Origin: Comamonas sp.
GTDB taxonomy: Bacteria > Pseudomonadota > Gammaproteobacteria > Burkholderiales > Burkholderiaceae_C
Assembly (NCBI GenBank): GCA_019236485.1
Contig: JAFAIY010000441.1
Coordinates: 1 to 6,433, forward strand
Length of the DNA stretch: 6,433 bases
Direction: 5' to 3'
The number at the start of each line of letters is the position of its first letter. Position 1 is the first letter of the stretch. The notes beneath the pieces were generated by a model. It saw only the letters and a program-made list of their open reading frames with translations, made no database searches and was not told where the DNA came from. Position numbers and translations under genes: made by a program. Below are positions 5,980-6,433 of the stretch, one piece after another.

Positions 5980-6056
5980 CCCCCCCCTGAGCCGCGTTGC
6001 GGCCTCCCCCAGAGGGGGGCGATGCCCTCGCGGCGGGGCGGCGGGGCCGCCTAGGC
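5980..6056. repeat. C/G-rich intergenic palindromic element, possibly a dispersed Comamonadaceae repeat
   Basis: It begins right after the rdgB stop with eight C, then holds a GCCGC-GTT-GCGGC hairpin (5991-6003), a CCCCC-AGA-GGGGG hairpin (6006-6018) and a GGCGG...CCGCC pair (6032-6036 with 6047-6051). The leading C-run could also pair with the G-run at 6014-6019 and enclose the first hairpin. The overall pattern (CCCCCTGAG, inner hairpin, CCTCCCCC, G-run, GCGGCGGGGCGG, CTAGGCCCTT) resembles intergenic sequences I recall from many Comamonadaceae genomes. It may attenuate rdgB transcription, but no T-run follows. Confidence 0.5.
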
Positions 6057-6086
6057 CCTTGCCAGGTATCTCCGGCTGGGACTGTG

Positions 6087-6121
6087 CTAGTTTTGGCTGC
6101 ATCGGCTCTTGCCAGAACTAG
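6087..6121 (+). promoter_or_regulatory. Long stem-loop in the putative hemW leader
   Basis: CTAGTTTTGGC (6087-6097) pairs with GCCAGAACTAG (6111-6121) over 11 bp with one G-U wobble, enclosing a 13-nt loop. It ends 16 nt before the hemW ATG and no T-run follows on either strand, so it is not an intrinsic terminator. It could be a 5' UTR structure or an operator. CTTGCCAG occurs twice in this gap (6058-6065 and 6108-6115), the second copy in the loop and stem. I find no convincing promoter here. Confidence 0.45.
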
Positions 6122-6137
6122 ATAGAAAAACTCCCCC

Positions 6138-6433
6138 ATGATCCCCATCCAGCCCCAATCGTCAGAGGCGGCCGAAGCCGCCGTGCAGCGCGATATCCAG
6201 CATTACATGCGCCCGGGTACGCTGCAGCTGGGCAGTTTGCCGCCGCTGTCGCTCTACGTGCACCTGCCCTGGTGCCTCAAGAAATGCCCGTACTGCGACT
6301 TCAACTCCCATGGCTGGAGCAAGAGTGAGGCGCTGCCCGAGGAGCGCTATATAGACGCGCTGATGGCCGATCTGGAAAGCGCGCTGCCGCTGATCTGGGG
6401 GCGCACGGTGCACAGCGTGTTCATGGGCGGCGG
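6138..6433 (+). CDS. hemW: HemW-type radical SAM heme chaperone, N-terminal part only (cut by window edge)
   Basis: Radical SAM protein related to HemN; family members such as E. coli HemW bind heme and are thought to deliver it to respiratory enzymes. The first 98 codons are visible of about 400. The core starts at PPLSLYVHLPWC, with the [4Fe-4S] ligands C46, C50 and C53 in the CxxxCxxC motif. The residue two after the third cysteine is Phe (CDFNSH), whereas true HemN coproporphyrinogen dehydrogenases have a fourth cysteine there, so HemW is the better call. The visible end, VFMGGG, is the start of the SAM-binding glycine motif. The ATG at 6138 gives MIPIQPQ and a poorly conserved 30-residue lead. 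It is preceded by AAAAACTCCCCC, with no Shine-Dalgarno sequence. A later ATG at codon 24 is possible. Older annotations often call this protein HemN. Confidence 0.94.
   Translation, partial: MIPIQPQSSEAAEAAVQRDIQHYMRPGTLQLGSLPPLSLYVHLPWCLKKCPYCDFNSHGWSKSEALPEERYIDALMADLESALPLIWGRTVHSVFMGG

Noticed and set aside
6059..6088. hemW promoter from TTGCCA (6059-6064, 5/6 to the -35 consensus)
   Set aside because: No acceptable -10 hexamer occurs at 16-18 bp spacing; the best candidates match only two or three positions.
5323..6102. 259-codon minus-strand open frame opposite rdgB
   Set aside because: No family resemblance, it covers a conserved rdgB gene and runs through the C/G-rich intergenic element.

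Overview
The window is an ordinary-looking but information-rich stretch of a GC-rich betaproteobacterial chromosome. Protein wording (for example the 67-residue omega subunit and the HemW N-terminus), gene order and a C/G-rich intergenic palindrome downstream of rdgB all point to Burkholderiales, most likely Comamonadaceae (Comamonas, Delftia or Acidovorax type). The assignment rests on remembered family features, not on a search.

Left half, minus strand (reading right to left): yicC (RNase of the YicC family), gmk (guanylate kinase), rpoZ (RNA polymerase omega), a clear rho-independent terminator, then spoT (bifunctional (p)ppGpp synthetase/hydrolase), which runs off the left edge after 457 codons. 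This matches the gmk-rpoZ-spoT cluster known from E. coli and brings together GDP formation, the alarmone enzyme and the polymerase subunit that forms part of the alarmone-binding site.

Right half, plus strand: a 74-bp divergent gap leads into a soluble Hanks-type Ser/Thr kinase whose stop codon overlaps the start of a PP2C-type phosphatase (ATGA). Next come an 82-bp gap with a GC palindrome, rdgB (dITP/XTP pyrophosphatase), a 158-bp gap with a repeat-like GC-rich element and a long hairpin, and hemW (radical SAM heme chaperone), which is cut by the right edge after 98 codons.

All eight genes look intact where visible, with key catalytic residues present. I see no RNA genes, insertion sequences, CRISPR arrays or signs of recent horizontal transfer. 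The points most worth a second look are the kinase-phosphatase pair of unknown substrate (non-RD kinase, phosphatase with an acidic C-terminal tail), the apparent absence of rph between the phosphatase and rdgB, the 12-bp perfect palindrome just before the kinase start, the tandem micro-duplications that create alternative gmk starts, and the 11-bp stem-loop ahead of hemW in a leader without a Shine-Dalgarno sequence.
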